This document shows positions 6,777 to 14,661 of a stretch of DNA of 37,659 bases, one piece after another. Source of the DNA: JBBTSQ01 sp038078755 (GTDB lineage Bacteria > Patescibacteriota > Minisyncoccia > Phycocordibacterales > JBAYGS01); contig JBBTSQ010000033.1 of NCBI GenBank assembly GCA_038078755.1, forward strand, positions 1 through 37,659, in the 5' to 3' direction. The notes under the pieces are model-generated. The model worked only from the letters and a program-made list of their open reading frames with translations. It searched no databases and was not told the DNA's origin. Positions within the stretch are counted from its first letter, which is position 1. Each line of letters begins with the position of its first letter. The translations under genes were made by a program, and so were the position numbers.

Positions 6777-8537
6777 TCAGTCCAATTCCTTATAATCAGT
6801 TTTTAAAAATCGACTCCTGCGATTAAAACTTGCTACTGTGTGTTCTTGAATTTTGAGTTTAATTTGTTTTTTTCTTTCTTCATTTTCAATCTTGTCTCTA
6901 TTGAGAGTAAGAATATATTGAAAATCTAGTTTAGATTCTTGTTCTGAAAGGAAATTTAAGCTTTGAATTAAAGTGTCCTGATCAACATCAAAAATATTAT
7001 CATGTATCAAAAACATAGGGTGCCTTTGTTTGGTGTTTTTGTTCATAAGCAATCCGATGTCATATATAAATACTTTTGTTCTATCTACACTGTGACTTCC
7101 GTCATCAGGAATACGCAAATCAAGCTTACTAATTTGCTTGCTTGCAGCTGTTTTTGCAGTAGAAATATCAAAAGATACTTCTGCATTACCCATTATATAT
7201 TCGTGAATCTCAGCAAGTGTTTTATTAAAATCCTTGATTTGTCTAGTGGTCTCGAAAATTTTTGCATCGAGTTCAGAGAACAAGTTATCCTTTTTAAGCT
7301 TCAGTACATCAACCTCTCGATCTACTCGTTCATATTCTTCAAGATTTGCTTGTGTTGATGAAAGATCATCCTTTCTTTTGGTATAAGTATAGAAACTTTC
7401 TTTCAATACACTCAATGAGTCTTTCTTATCAATGTGTATAAGAATATCCGCCCTTTGTTCATCGAAAGAGTTAAGCTCTTCTTGCATCTTCTTAATATCT
7501 ATTCTAATTTCATCCGCCCGTTCATTAACAAGCAGGTTTTGATACTTTTCGATCTTCTTTTTAAAATCCAAAACTTCGCTTATCGACTTAGAAACAATTT
7601 CTCCGAGACCATCCTTAAACTTGTCATAAACGATCTGAATATCACCCGTGTTTACGTTCTCAACCTTTGGCATTGATTCAATACGCCTAAGTTCGTACCT
7701 TAGGACGATCTGCTTAGTTCTTAATTGTTCAATTGAGGAATCAATCTTTACTAAAGTTTCTTGGTTTTGCTGGAAAACAGGCTCTGTTCTGAATTTATTA
7801 AGAGAATCTTCAACCCGAGAGAGTTCGAGCTCAAGTGCATTTAGCTCAGCTTTTACATCGGATATTTTCTTTTTACCTGAATCTGTCAGTCTCTTTTTCA
7901 AGTGACTTTGAGTCTGGGCTTTTTCTTCAACGTCTTTAAGTATCTTCTTAATTTCTTTAACAAAAGAAGGGTCAATCCCAAAAAGATACAGATGGGTTTT
8001 TATTAAATCAGAATTTGGAATCTTTGCTCTTAAGTCATAGCAATTAACTATGTCCTTAAACTCAGAGTTTTCATCTCTGATAAGTGGACCAATTAACTCT
8101 CTGAAGCTCGGTCTCTCAATTTTTTCCTCTTTATTTTTTGCATAAAAAAGATTCGTCAGGTACAACAACGCCTCATCTGCTGTTTTATACAAATTTATTT
8201 CACCATCAACTTCGATTGAGGGTTTGTCTGGTTCATCGATCGTTCTTTCGATAGTTACCTTCTTACTGTTTATCGTCAGGTCGAGACAAATCTTTGTATC
8301 ATAAGCAAACTTATCAAAAGGAATTTTCATCACTCGACTAGAATCTTCACCCTTGAATAAACAAAAGTTAATGAACTCTACAGACATTGATTTACCTACG
8401 CCATTCGTCTTTCTGTCTTTTCGAGTCTCTGTCTTACTTTCCGAAACTTTTTCACCCAGGATAAGATTTATCCCATCTTTAAATTCGATAGGGTCGAATG
8501 TCTGCGGTATTGAATATAGCTTGATTAGCTTGATCAT
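6777..8537 (-). CDS. ABC-three-component ATPase (DUF2326, SMC-like)
   Basis: 586 residues. The N-terminus begins with an SMC/RecN-type ATPase half: INLILGEK, then a charged insert, then the P-loop end NGVGKS (residues 45-50). A long coiled coil occupies about 195-460 (many E/K/L heptads). The C-terminal half has the DUF2326 landmarks VFIYDIGLLMNKN and HPMFLIHDNIFDVDQ, the latter acting as the Walker B/D-loop region. This is the ATPase of the ABC-3C conflict systems described by Aravind and colleagues. Its ATG overlaps the stop of the MC6 gene by four bases. Together with the two upstream genes it forms a three-gene operon. All parts look intact. A+T-rich compared with the core genes. Confidence 0.9.
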   Translation of the reverse strand: MIKLIKLYSIPQTFDPIEFKDGINLILGEKVSESKTETRKDRKTNGVGKSMSVEFINFCLFKGEDSSRVMKIPFDKFAYDTKICLDLTINSKKVTIERTIDEPDKPSIEVDGEINLYKTADEALLYLTNLFYAKNKEEKIERPSFRELIGPLIRDENSEFKDIVNCYDLRAKIPNSDLIKTHLYLFGIDPSFVKEIKKILKDVEEKAQTQSHLKKRLTDSGKKKISDVKAELNALELELSRVEDSLNKFRTEPVFQQNQETLVKIDSSIEQLRTKQIVLRYELRRIESMPKVENVNTGDIQIVYDKFKDGLGEIVSKSISEVLDFKKKIEKYQNLLVNERADEIRIDIKKMQEELNSFDEQRADILIHIDKKDSLSVLKESFYTYTKRKDDLSSTQANLEEYERVDREVDVLKLKKDNLFSELDAKIFETTRQIKDFNKTLAEIHEYIMGNAEVSFDISTAKTAASKQISKLDLRIPDDGSHSVDRTKVFIYDIGLLMNKNTKQRHPMFLIHDNIFDVDQDTLIQSLNFLSEQESKLDFQYILTLNRDKIENEERKKQIKLKIQEHTVASFNRRSRFLKTDYKELD

Positions 8538-8761
8538 TTTTTATAAATATAGGGTTCAGCGAACTCAACCACTCCTGATTGATACAAAAAGATAAGAGAA
8601 AATATAATCTGTCGGTGGTTTATTGACCCTAGCTCTTGCTTAAGATTTAAGACGATATCATCAAGCATCATTTTCTGCTCTTTAGCTTTTGCTAACTTTT
8701 TCAATACCAAAAAACCAAGATAAAGTGAAGATGTTTTTATTTTTTCGTCTTTAGTAATCAT
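8534..8761 (-). CDS. ABC-three-component middle component (MC6-like)
   Basis: 75 residues from the ATG at 8761, which lies five bases after the SMEK stop; an upstream ATG at 8788 would overlap that gene and is less likely. The small all-helical protein begins MITKDEKIKTSSLYLGFLVL and ends in a segment (GVVEFAEPYIYKK) that fits the MC6 middle component, a wHTH-like linker between ATPase and effector in ABC-3C systems. The identification rests on length, position and general resemblance. Its stop overlaps the ATPase ATG (ATGA), pointing to translational coupling and a fixed protein ratio. Confidence 0.75.
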   Translation of the reverse strand: MITKDEKIKTSSLYLGFLVLKKLAKAKEQKMMLDDIVLNLKQELGSINHRQIIFSLIFLYQSGVVEFAEPYIYKK

Positions 8762-8766
8762 ATAAA

Positions 8767-9717
8767 TTAATTTGGAAACACATTGCATTTGATTAACTCA
8801 TCTAACACATAGAATCTTATGGCTTGATAATCGTGTTTCTTACCGTTTTTACCAATCTCTGCAGCCAGATGTTCGGTTAGGTTATCTAACGCTTTCTTTG
8901 GATCACCATTGGCTTGAGTCAAGAGAACATCACTTTTCATTCGGAGAAAATCTCTGAGAAATTGAACCTTAACTGAATCTAGACTAAGCTTTTCATCAAC
9001 CTCGTTACGAGCAAGGGAGTATCGCGGGAGTAAATCGACAATTTGAGACTTCAGGAAAGGAGCTTCACTAGAGAAACGATATTCAATTTTCTTCTGAGGG
9101 TCAGGTTCTTCCGTCCATGTCTTTTTATCAAGTTCTTTATTCTCGCTAAGAAATACTACTAGGTCGGCTATGGTTTCAACTTCATTTGCAAGTACAGCCT
9201 CGCTCTTTCTGCCTTTCTGGCTATCGAGCTCCTCCTTGAGGACAGAGAGGATCTCGTCAATCTTCTTAACTGATAAAGGTCTAATGATTTTAACGAGATC
9301 GGCCAAACAGAGAATATCGTTAGTAGGGTCAAAAGTTATATCTTTAGGGCCAACAATTTTTGCTTTCGATGGTTTCTTGCTGGCAATAATTATGAATCTT
9401 AGTGACTTGAATTTCTCGGTTAGACCATGCTCATCGAATTTCTCGATCGTTTCCTTAATCTTCTTATTGGTACATTCAGATGTGATCTGAATTGAAATCT
9501 GTTTCTTTTCATCGCCCAGATCTACTGATGGAAAATTGAGCTTTACAACATTCAAGTTAACTAAATTCAAATCAAATATTTTATTGAGAAGGTTGCAGAA
9601 AAAATCTTCCGAATGAGTGTTTATATCCGTGAGACCATTGGAGTTGCTGATTTTGACAGAAGATTCAAGACGAGAAAAATAACTAACTACATCACTGATA
9701 AGGTTCTGTCTTTCCAT
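8767..9717 (-). CDS. SMEK-domain effector of the ABC-3C system
   Basis: 316 residues. The first 100 residues match the SMEK domain, a restriction-endonuclease-fold effector or sensor domain: NRQ-like start, then THSEDFFCNLLNKIFDLNL, FPSVDLGD and ISIQITSE with the D..QI..E pattern of such folds. The rest (about 185-316) should be the C-terminal domain that docks on the middle component. It is the first gene of the operon and probably supplies the toxic or nucleic-acid-cleaving activity when the ATPase senses invasion. The -10-like TATAAT at 9726-9731 ends eight bases before the ATG, again near-leaderless. A+T-rich. Confidence 0.85.
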   Translation of the reverse strand: MERQNLISDVVSYFSRLESSVKISNSNGLTDINTHSEDFFCNLLNKIFDLNLVNLNVVKLNFPSVDLGDEKKQISIQITSECTNKKIKETIEKFDEHGLTEKFKSLRFIIIASKKPSKAKIVGPKDITFDPTNDILCLADLVKIIRPLSVKKIDEILSVLKEELDSQKGRKSEAVLANEVETIADLVVFLSENKELDKKTWTEEPDPQKKIEYRFSSEAPFLKSQIVDLLPRYSLARNEVDEKLSLDSVKVQFLRDFLRMKSDVLLTQANGDPKKALDNLTEHLAAEIGKNGKKHDYQAIRFYVLDELIKCNVFPN

Positions 9718-9768
9718 AGATACTAATTATAGTTTATTTTCTGCTTTTAATTAAGAGGATAACTCATC

Positions 9769-9870
9769 ATGTCCGTCCAATTAGTTTTTAATAGTTCTTG
9801 CAATATTAGGGTAATAACTCTAACAAAGAGGAAGTCTGGAACTCCTTTTCCGAATGCTACAGATAAATGA
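9769..9870 (+). CDS. Possible 33-residue peptide
   Basis: An ATG at 9769 preceded by AAGAGGA about 9 bases upstream opens a 33-codon frame (MSVQLVFNSSCNIRV...). It would be the only coding candidate on the transcript that ends at 10100. No homology recognised; could equally be chance within a non-coding RNA. Confidence 0.2.
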   Translation: MSVQLVFNSSCNIRVITLTKRKSGTPFPNATDK

Positions 9871-10064
9871 GTTTATTATATTTAAACGAATGTTCTAACC
9901 TCGTCCAACATGCGGAGGAAAGTTGGAAGAACTGAGGCAAATAACTCATTCTTCCCAGAACAGTCCTCAATATTTCTAGGTTCGAACGCTGGATTTTCCA
10001 TCTTAGCTTTTTTAAGTGTTCCAACTAGGTTGTCGGTCAGTTTAGGTTCTCGTCAGATTTGTGG

Positions 10065-10100
10065 AGACCGCAAGCACACTGAAGTGCTTCGGTCTTTTTT
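10065..10100 (+). terminator. Plus-strand terminator without an obvious gene
   Basis: AGACCG-C-AAGCAC pairs with GTGCTT-CGGTCT and six T follow. The strand is clear from the T-run; the neighbouring gene at 10129 runs the other way and cannot use it. Confidence 0.75.
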
Positions 10101-10128
10101 AATAAATGCAAAGAAATGAACGGGGAGA

Positions 10129-10929
10129 TTAATGGTTAGCAAAAAACTTCCCAATCGAATCAACAAGAAGCATTGCGACGCGATTACGTTCCTCGTCTTC
10201 GAGGTCTAGCAAGTAGAGATACCCGGCAATATCTTCGACTTCAGTCAAAAGTAATTTTCCATCCTTCGTCCGCACCGCATCCACTCGCTGGATTCCGCAC
10301 GGCAGCGCATTCCAATCAACAAATTTTTGAGCAAATTCTAAGTCTTCTGATGTTGGCTTGTAGGGATGCACGTTTTGATCGGTCAGCCGATTTGATGTGG
10401 TAATCGCATAGGCAAACACGTTGTCGATGAAAAAGAAAGACGGTTCGGAGACAAATTCCACATAAGGTTGAATGATGCAGTTCTGCGGAGCTGACCGGAG
10501 TAATTCCGTTTTGTTCTCCGTCCTCGCACCAGATCCGTCACAACCCTGCTTCGGCTTGATCCAATACAGCGTAGATTCGGGAAGCATTGCGAGGTCTTCC
10601 ACTGTGTCGACTGAGGGAATAACAGGAAACCCCTTTTGATACAGGGTGAGAAGATAGCTTTTGCCACCATTGTCGCCCTTACCGACCAGGGGGTTATATG
10701 TGAGGATTCCAAGAGCAGTAATCTGTCGTTTCAAAAGCTCCCATTCAGCCTGATACTCATGTGTTGGCCAAATATTTCGGATAATGACACCTTGAACAAA
10801 AGAGAGGTGTTGCTTGCAATCAAGAGTATGAGAGACGACAATCTCGAAAAATTTCTCGAGAAGACCGATGAGATACTGATCCTCTTCCGGATCGCCATTG
10901 CGGAGATTTGTAAGAAAAAGAAGCTTCAT
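10129..10929 (-). CDS. ATP-grasp family enzyme
   Basis: 266 residues. The fold is visible from an N-terminal Rossmann-like segment (MKLLFLTNLRNGDPEEDQ), the ATP-binding beta strands IKPKQGCDGSGAR (lysine plus glycine-rich loop) and CIIQPYVEF, and the metal-binding end DGKLLLTEVEDIAGYLYL, where E-x-E replaces the usual E-x-N. It resembles RimK/glutathione synthetase-like enzymes that join a carboxylate to an amine with ATP. The substrate is unknown. 45 bases separate it from the acidic gene upstream, and they are likely co-transcribed. No terminator is seen behind it. Could modify a peptide or the wall. Confidence 0.8.
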   Translation of the reverse strand: MKLLFLTNLRNGDPEEDQYLIGLLEKFFEIVVSHTLDCKQHLSFVQGVIIRNIWPTHEYQAEWELLKRQITALGILTYNPLVGKGDNGGKSYLLTLYQKGFPVIPSVDTVEDLAMLPESTLYWIKPKQGCDGSGARTENKTELLRSAPQNCIIQPYVEFVSEPSFFFIDNVFAYAITTSNRLTDQNVHPYKPTSEDLEFAQKFVDWNALPCGIQRVDAVRTKDGKLLLTEVEDIAGYLYLLDLEDEERNRVAMLLVDSIGKFFANH

Positions 10930-10974
10930 GTGATCAGTGGACAGTAAATTTGCCCACCCTATTTCAATGCAGGG

Positions 10975-11379
10975 TTACTTGGCCTCCTCCACCTCTTCTT
11001 TTGGCAACTCTGGAAAAGTATTCTGATCTGGCTCAAAACCAGCTTCAACGTCCAATGCCTCGGTATCTGCCCCAGAAGCCTCCAAGGAAGCTCGCATTCT
11101 GGTTCTCTCGGCACTAAGTGTGGTGAATTCTGCTTCAGTGAGCCAGCCTTGACTTTTAGATGCAACACTCAAAGTTCCCGCCTTTGCCGCCTCACTAAAA
11201 GCTCGAGTTGACTCAAGCCATTTTCGGCCAAGCTCAACATACGTCTTTTTAACACTCTCGAGTTGCTCTGGTGCAATCGGCAAGACTGGAGGTTCTATAG
11301 TGTCATTGCCCCCTCCTGTCTCCTGAGGAGGTAATTCTGCAGCAGATGGTTCACCGAATCCAATTCCAAATAGTTTCAT
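10975..11379 (-). CDS. Acidic small protein of unknown function
   Basis: 134 residues, rich in E, A and P, no membrane span. Starts MKLFGIGFGEPSAAELPP, followed by a disordered proline/glycine linker and a helical middle (EQLESVKKTYVELGRKWLESTRAFSEAA). The end is strongly acidic (FPELPKEEVEEAK). I do not recognise it. It lies upstream of, and in line with, the ATP-grasp gene; a small protein next to an ATP-grasp enzyme could be its substrate, but no core-peptide-like motif is visible. Confidence 0.65.
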   Translation of the reverse strand: MKLFGIGFGEPSAAELPPQETGGGNDTIEPPVLPIAPEQLESVKKTYVELGRKWLESTRAFSEAAKAGTLSVASKSQGWLTEAEFTTLSAERTRMRASLEASGADTEALDVEAGFEPDQNTFPELPKEEVEEAK

Positions 11380-11859
11380 AAGGTTAGTAAGTTAGTATAG
11401 CTTTAACAATAAGGAGTATTGTACACCTCGCAAAACAAGTGAGCAAACATGTATCCGCACGTCGCATAGGATAACCCCTAACATATTTTGTGTTACACTA
11501 TTTTCATGAAAAAGGCCTCAATTGAAATCTTTGGCTGGTACGGAACATGCGATCAAGAGTCATCGATTCTTGAGTCAAAACACACGTTCTGACCCCATAT
11601 ATCATTCGGAGGAAAAAACGTCAAAGTTCTCATCATAAACCAGTTCGGCGTTTAAGAAAGAAATGAAGTTTTGTTTATAAAGAGCAGAATTATGATTCGC
11701 CCTCGTTTTCAACTCGTTATATCTCCTAGTATCCAATCTGTAGTGGTATCATCACAAAGACCTCAAATCTTGATATTTACCCTTATTTTCTGGACCTCGA
11801 AGTATCTGAGTAAGCTGTAAGGCCTCTAACGCAAAGCTGTTCCAAAATGTTACACTAGA
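11380..11859. other. Gene-poor right arm of the element
   Basis: 480 bases with no intact gene. It contains the remnant of a membrane protein gene at 11506 and two TGTTACACTA promoter-like boxes (11492-11500 region and near 11849). Otherwise I see nothing. Confidence 0.5.
11506..11592 (+). pseudogene. Remnant of a small CPR-type membrane protein
   Basis: A 28-codon frame starting MKKASIEIFGWYGT. That opening is typical of a small integral membrane family common in these bacteria (CBU_0592-like), whose next part should be a membrane helix. Here the frame passes into CDQESSILESKHTF and stops, and no later frame restores the helices. It keeps the promoter form TGTTACACT plus six bases before the ATG. 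Probably a decayed copy. Confidence 0.45.
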
Positions 11860-11860
11860 G

Positions 11861-11910
11861 TCCACAAATTTAAAAACCACTTTTTCGAAAGTGGTTTTTA
11901 AATTTGTGGA
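11861..11910. repeat. Perfect 23-bp hairpin with TTCG loop
   Basis: Arms at 11861-11883 and 11888-11910 are perfectly complementary, loop TTCG; a further G-C pair extends it. The right arm ends in TTGTGGA and runs straight into CCCTA, the start of the reverse complement of the tRNA-Ala 3' end. Confidence 0.8.
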
Positions 11911-12160
11911 CCCTAGGAAGCGTGTTACGCTTCCGTACAGGACTCGAAGCCCGATTGAGATATTTTATGAGCCGTGCGAAATAAAACATCCAATTGGGGT
12001 ACTGACCGTGTAACGGTCGAACGTCCTGTAGTATTTGCGTCAGGACTCGAACAGCGGAGCGGGACCCGAGTCAGTAGACTTGGGTGCGAGCTGGTGCCCA
12101 GACTTTTCCGAGTGACGACGAGAAAAAAGTCGAGGGAGAGATTCCTGTAGGATCCGCAAC
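11906..12160. repeat. Mosaic of tRNA-Ala T-arm-like fragments and hairpins (right end of element)
   Basis: Pieces of the tRNA-Ala(TGC) 3' end recur: reverse-complement halves at 11906-11915 and 11936-11948, split by a hairpin (11916-11934, GGAAGCG/CGCTTCC); CGTCCTGTAG at 12022-12031; CAGGACTCGAAC at 12041-12052; and TCCTGTAGGATCCGCA at 12143-12158. A second hairpin GACCG/CGGTC sits at 12004-12018. No complete tRNA can be folded. Confidence 0.55.
12143..12158 (+). other. Proposed right attachment site
   Basis: 14 of 16 bases equal the tRNA 3' end at 2418-2433 in direct orientation. The two changes would break acceptor pairing, as expected for a displaced, decaying tRNA tail. A hairpin follows at once, which may be the original tRNA terminator. 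Confidence 0.45.
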
Positions 12161-12162
12161 TT

Positions 12163-12206
12163 TTAAAGGCTCAACCCTTACAGAGCATTTTGGGTTGAGC
12201 CTTTAA
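12163..12206. repeat. 44-nt dispersed hairpin repeat, copy 1
   Basis: 15-bp perfect arms (12163-12177 with 12192-12206) around a 14-nt loop. The whole unit is the reverse complement of 24923-24966 with one mismatch. Confidence 0.85.
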
Positions 12207-12270
12207 CCTAAAGTATCCATATTTTACAAGGTAAAATACTTTTTGTGTCAAAACGTGCTACTATTATACA

Positions 12271-13251
12271 ATGGCGAAAAAGAAACTCTCACAAAAGAAT
12301 CCAGTTGTCATCTACCAAGCAAAATCTGGGGCTATTGAGCTTCGGGGGGACTTTGGTAAGGAGACTATGTGGGCAACTCAAGCACAGATTGCAAAAGTCT
12401 TCGGGGTTCAAAGACCTGCAGTTACCAAACATTTGCAGAATATATTTAAGGCGGACGAACTTGATGAAAAAGCAGTATGTTCCATTTTGGAACATACTGC
12501 CGAAGATGGTAAGAAATATAAAACTACTTTTTATAATCTAGACGCTGTTATCTCTGTCGGGTATCGGATTAATTCTCAACAGGCTACTGAATTTCGTATT
12601 TGGGCCACCAAGACCCTCCGGAGCTACATCATCGACGGCTTTGCCATCAATCGCTCACGCATCGCCAAAAATCACGAGCACTTTCTAAGTGTCGTTGAGG
12701 ATCTCAAGAAATTATTACCGACCACCTCGGCGATTGATCCAAAAGATGCTATCGAGCTCATCTCATTGTTTGCCGACACCTGGCTGTCTCTCGATGCCTA
12801 CGATCGAGAATTGTTGCCAAAAGGGAAGCTTACTAAAAAGAAGGTCGCTATCACTTCAGAGCAGATTGCAAAAGATTTGGCGACACTCCGGAAGACTCTG
12901 ATCGAAAAAGGTGAGGCGACCGATGTGTTTGGTAATGAACGAAGCGCGGGGTCTGTGTCCGGAATCGTGGGCAATGTTCTCCAGGCGTTTGGGGGTAGCG
13001 ACCTGTACCCAACGATTGAAGAAAAAGCGGCACACCTCTTGTATTTTATGGTCAAAAATCATCCATTTACCGACGGCAACAAACGTTCGGGTGCTTTTGC
13101 GTTTGTCTGGTTTCTAAAGCAAGCGGACATACTCGATATTCGTCGACTGACCCCTTCGGCACTTACCGCACTTACAGTGTTGGTAGCTGAAAGTGACCCG
13201 AGTCACAAAGACAAAACGGTAAAGCTGATTCTCAACCTGATCGCGAAGTGA
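12271..13251 (+). CDS. RhuM domain fused to Fic/Doc protein
   Basis: 326 residues. Residues about 10-150 form a virulence-RhuM type region (WATQAQIAKVFGVQRPAVTKHL, then FYNLDAVISVGYRINS and FRIWATKTLRSYIIDGF). Residues about 160-326 are a Doc-like Fic domain with the full active-site motif HPFTDGNKRSG (His264). Fic/Doc enzymes transfer AMP or phosphate to target proteins. The DNA-binding-like N-terminus suggests self-regulation or a phage-antirepressor origin. The -10 box TACTAT lies six bases before the ATG. No separate antitoxin gene is seen. It is the first gene of the plus-strand island behind the 12163 hairpin. Codon use is closer to the core than that of the genes following. Confidence 0.88.
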   Translation: MAKKKLSQKNPVVIYQAKSGAIELRGDFGKETMWATQAQIAKVFGVQRPAVTKHLQNIFKADELDEKAVCSILEHTAEDGKKYKTTFYNLDAVISVGYRINSQQATEFRIWATKTLRSYIIDGFAINRSRIAKNHEHFLSVVEDLKKLLPTTSAIDPKDAIELISLFADTWLSLDAYDRELLPKGKLTKKKVAITSEQIAKDLATLRKTLIEKGEATDVFGNERSAGSVSGIVGNVLQAFGGSDLYPTIEEKAAHLLYFMVKNHPFTDGNKRSGAFAFVWFLKQADILDIRRLTPSALTALTVLVAESDPSHKDKTVKLILNLIAK

Positions 13252-13302
13252 TGATGGATTTTGGCCTGACTATACTTTCTTTTGAAATAATTTGACTTGA
13301 TT

Positions 13303-13812
13303 ATGAAAAAATTACAAGTTCCTTATAGAAAGCAATTTAATAATAACGCCTGTGGACCAGCCGTTTTAGAAATGGTTTATGAATATTATGGTTACACTAA
13401 TATATCTCAGGAGGAAATATTAAATCAATACAAAGAGCTTGAGCCGCATGGTTCAGGTAATCTTAGGATGATTACTAGTAGTCTCATTCAAGATGCTAGG
13501 AAAAGAGGACTTAGTGCGGGGTGGGCTAGGGTAAATTATTCGAGTCTCAGTGACAGTATTGTTGTACTAAAGATTTTGATAGAAAACAGCAGAATACCTA
13601 TTATAGTTTGTCAGAAGTTTTCTGATCAACAACCCCAAATAGGTCACTTTAGGATTGTAATAGGGGTAGATGAAAAGTATGTCTATCTTAATGACCCACA
13701 TCCTACGTTGGGCGGTCAAGATATCCAGTGGTCTATAGAAAAGTTTATGGATTTTTGGCAACCCACGGGAGAGAATGTCACGGGAGGAGTTTTTTGTATA
13801 ATACACAAATAA
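13303..13812 (+). CDS. C39-like cysteine peptidase
   Basis: 169 residues from the ATG at 13303; a TTG two codons upstream is possible but unneeded. The N-terminal motif QFNNNACGPAVLEMV carries the catalytic cysteine (Cys17). Further on, GHFRIVIGVDEKYVYLNDPH supplies the histidine and the Asn/Asp partner, the layout of the Peptidase_C39 family. There is no signal peptide or transporter domain, so it acts inside the cell. A -10 box TATACT at 13271-13276 gives a short leader. 25 bases before the DpnI-like gene. C39 enzymes mature bacteriocin-type peptides, but no such peptide is visible here; a role in the defence island is inferred. Confidence 0.8.
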   Translation: MKKLQVPYRKQFNNNACGPAVLEMVYEYYGYTNISQEEILNQYKELEPHGSGNLRMITSSLIQDARKRGLSAGWARVNYSSLSDSIVVLKILIENSRIPIIVCQKFSDQQPQIGHFRIVIGVDEKYVYLNDPHPTLGGQDIQWSIEKFMDFWQPTGENVTGGVFCIIHK

Positions 13813-13837
13813 AATCTATTTAATTTAAAAACTGCAG

Positions 13838-14602
13838 ATGAATCTATTACTTAACAAAATACTTGGAGATAACTATTCGAGTCAGTCACAAAAGATTCGC
13901 GTGTTGACCGAAGCGTGGGTTGAAGACTTCGTCTTTTGTCCAAGTTGTGGAGAAAAAATTTATAATTATACAAATAATAAACCGGTAGCTGATTTTTATT
14001 GCAAAAAATGTAGCGAGGATTTTGAACTAAAGTCGAAAAGAGGGAAAATCGGAAAGATTGTGCCTGCGGGAGCGTATTCTAAAATGATTGAAAGAATAAA
14101 CTCTGAGACTAAACCGAATTTCTTCTTTATGGGATATTTGGAATCATTGTCTGTAAACGATTTCTTTGTAATCCCTAAACATTTTTTTGTTTCTAAGATT
14201 ATTGAAAAAAGAAATCCACTAAAAGATACTGCTCGTCGAGCAGGTTGGGTTGGTTCAAACATTCTATTTTCAAAAATCCCGAAAGCTGGGCAGATCTTTT
14301 ATGTTGAAAATGGCAAAGAAATAGATAAAAAAGAGGTGCTGGAAAAATGGCAAAAGACGGCATTTCTCAAGCAGATCACTAAGGCCGATGCCAAAGGGTG
14401 GATTTTGGATATCATGAATTGTATTGATACGCTCAATAAAAAGGAGTTTACTTTGGCTGATATGTACGCATTTGAGTCTGATCTTCAAAAATTGCACCCA
14501 GAAAATAATCACATTAGAGACAAGATTCGGCAGCAGCTTCAGTTGCTCCGTGACAAAAACTACCTGGTGTTTACAGGCAACGGAATCTACCAATTGAGCT
14601 AG
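13838..14602 (+). CDS. DpnI-type methyl-directed restriction endonuclease
   Basis: 254 residues, the size of DpnI. The catalytic domain shows PVADFYCKKC (Asp52), then FELKSK (Glu63, Lys65), a PD-(D/E)xK centre interleaved with a zinc finger made by Cys34, Cys37, Cys55 and Cys58. Later motifs PKHFFV, RNPLKDTARRAGWVGSNI and KIFY-like FYVENG are characteristic of DpnI. The C-terminal winged helix (about 185-254) ends LVFTGNGIYQLS and reads the methylated base. DpnI cuts G(m6A)TC, so this enzyme would attack Dam-methylated invading DNA. No methyltransferase is encoded nearby, which fits this type IIM mode. Confidence 0.93.
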   Translation: MNLLLNKILGDNYSSQSQKIRVLTEAWVEDFVFCPSCGEKIYNYTNNKPVADFYCKKCSEDFELKSKRGKIGKIVPAGAYSKMIERINSETKPNFFFMGYLESLSVNDFFVIPKHFFVSKIIEKRNPLKDTARRAGWVGSNILFSKIPKAGQIFYVENGKEIDKKEVLEKWQKTAFLKQITKADAKGWILDIMNCIDTLNKKEFTLADMYAFESDLQKLHPENNHIRDKIRQQLQLLRDKNYLVFTGNGIYQLS

Positions 14603-14661
14603 TTGACATCTTTTTAAATTCGATCAACGATCAGGCTATTAGCAGGTAGCCATATTTTTCT

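Larger units (their letters stand above)
9718..10128. other. Intergenic region of the element
   Basis: 410 bases without a confident gene. It holds the putative promoter of the ABC-3C operon (minus), a possible 33-codon plus-strand ORF (9769-9870) and a strong plus-strand terminator (10065-10100), so some plus-strand transcript seems to exist here. Confidence 0.5.

Noticed and set aside
9910..10119. A 69-codon plus-strand frame
   Set aside because: It reads through the strong terminator at 10065-10100.
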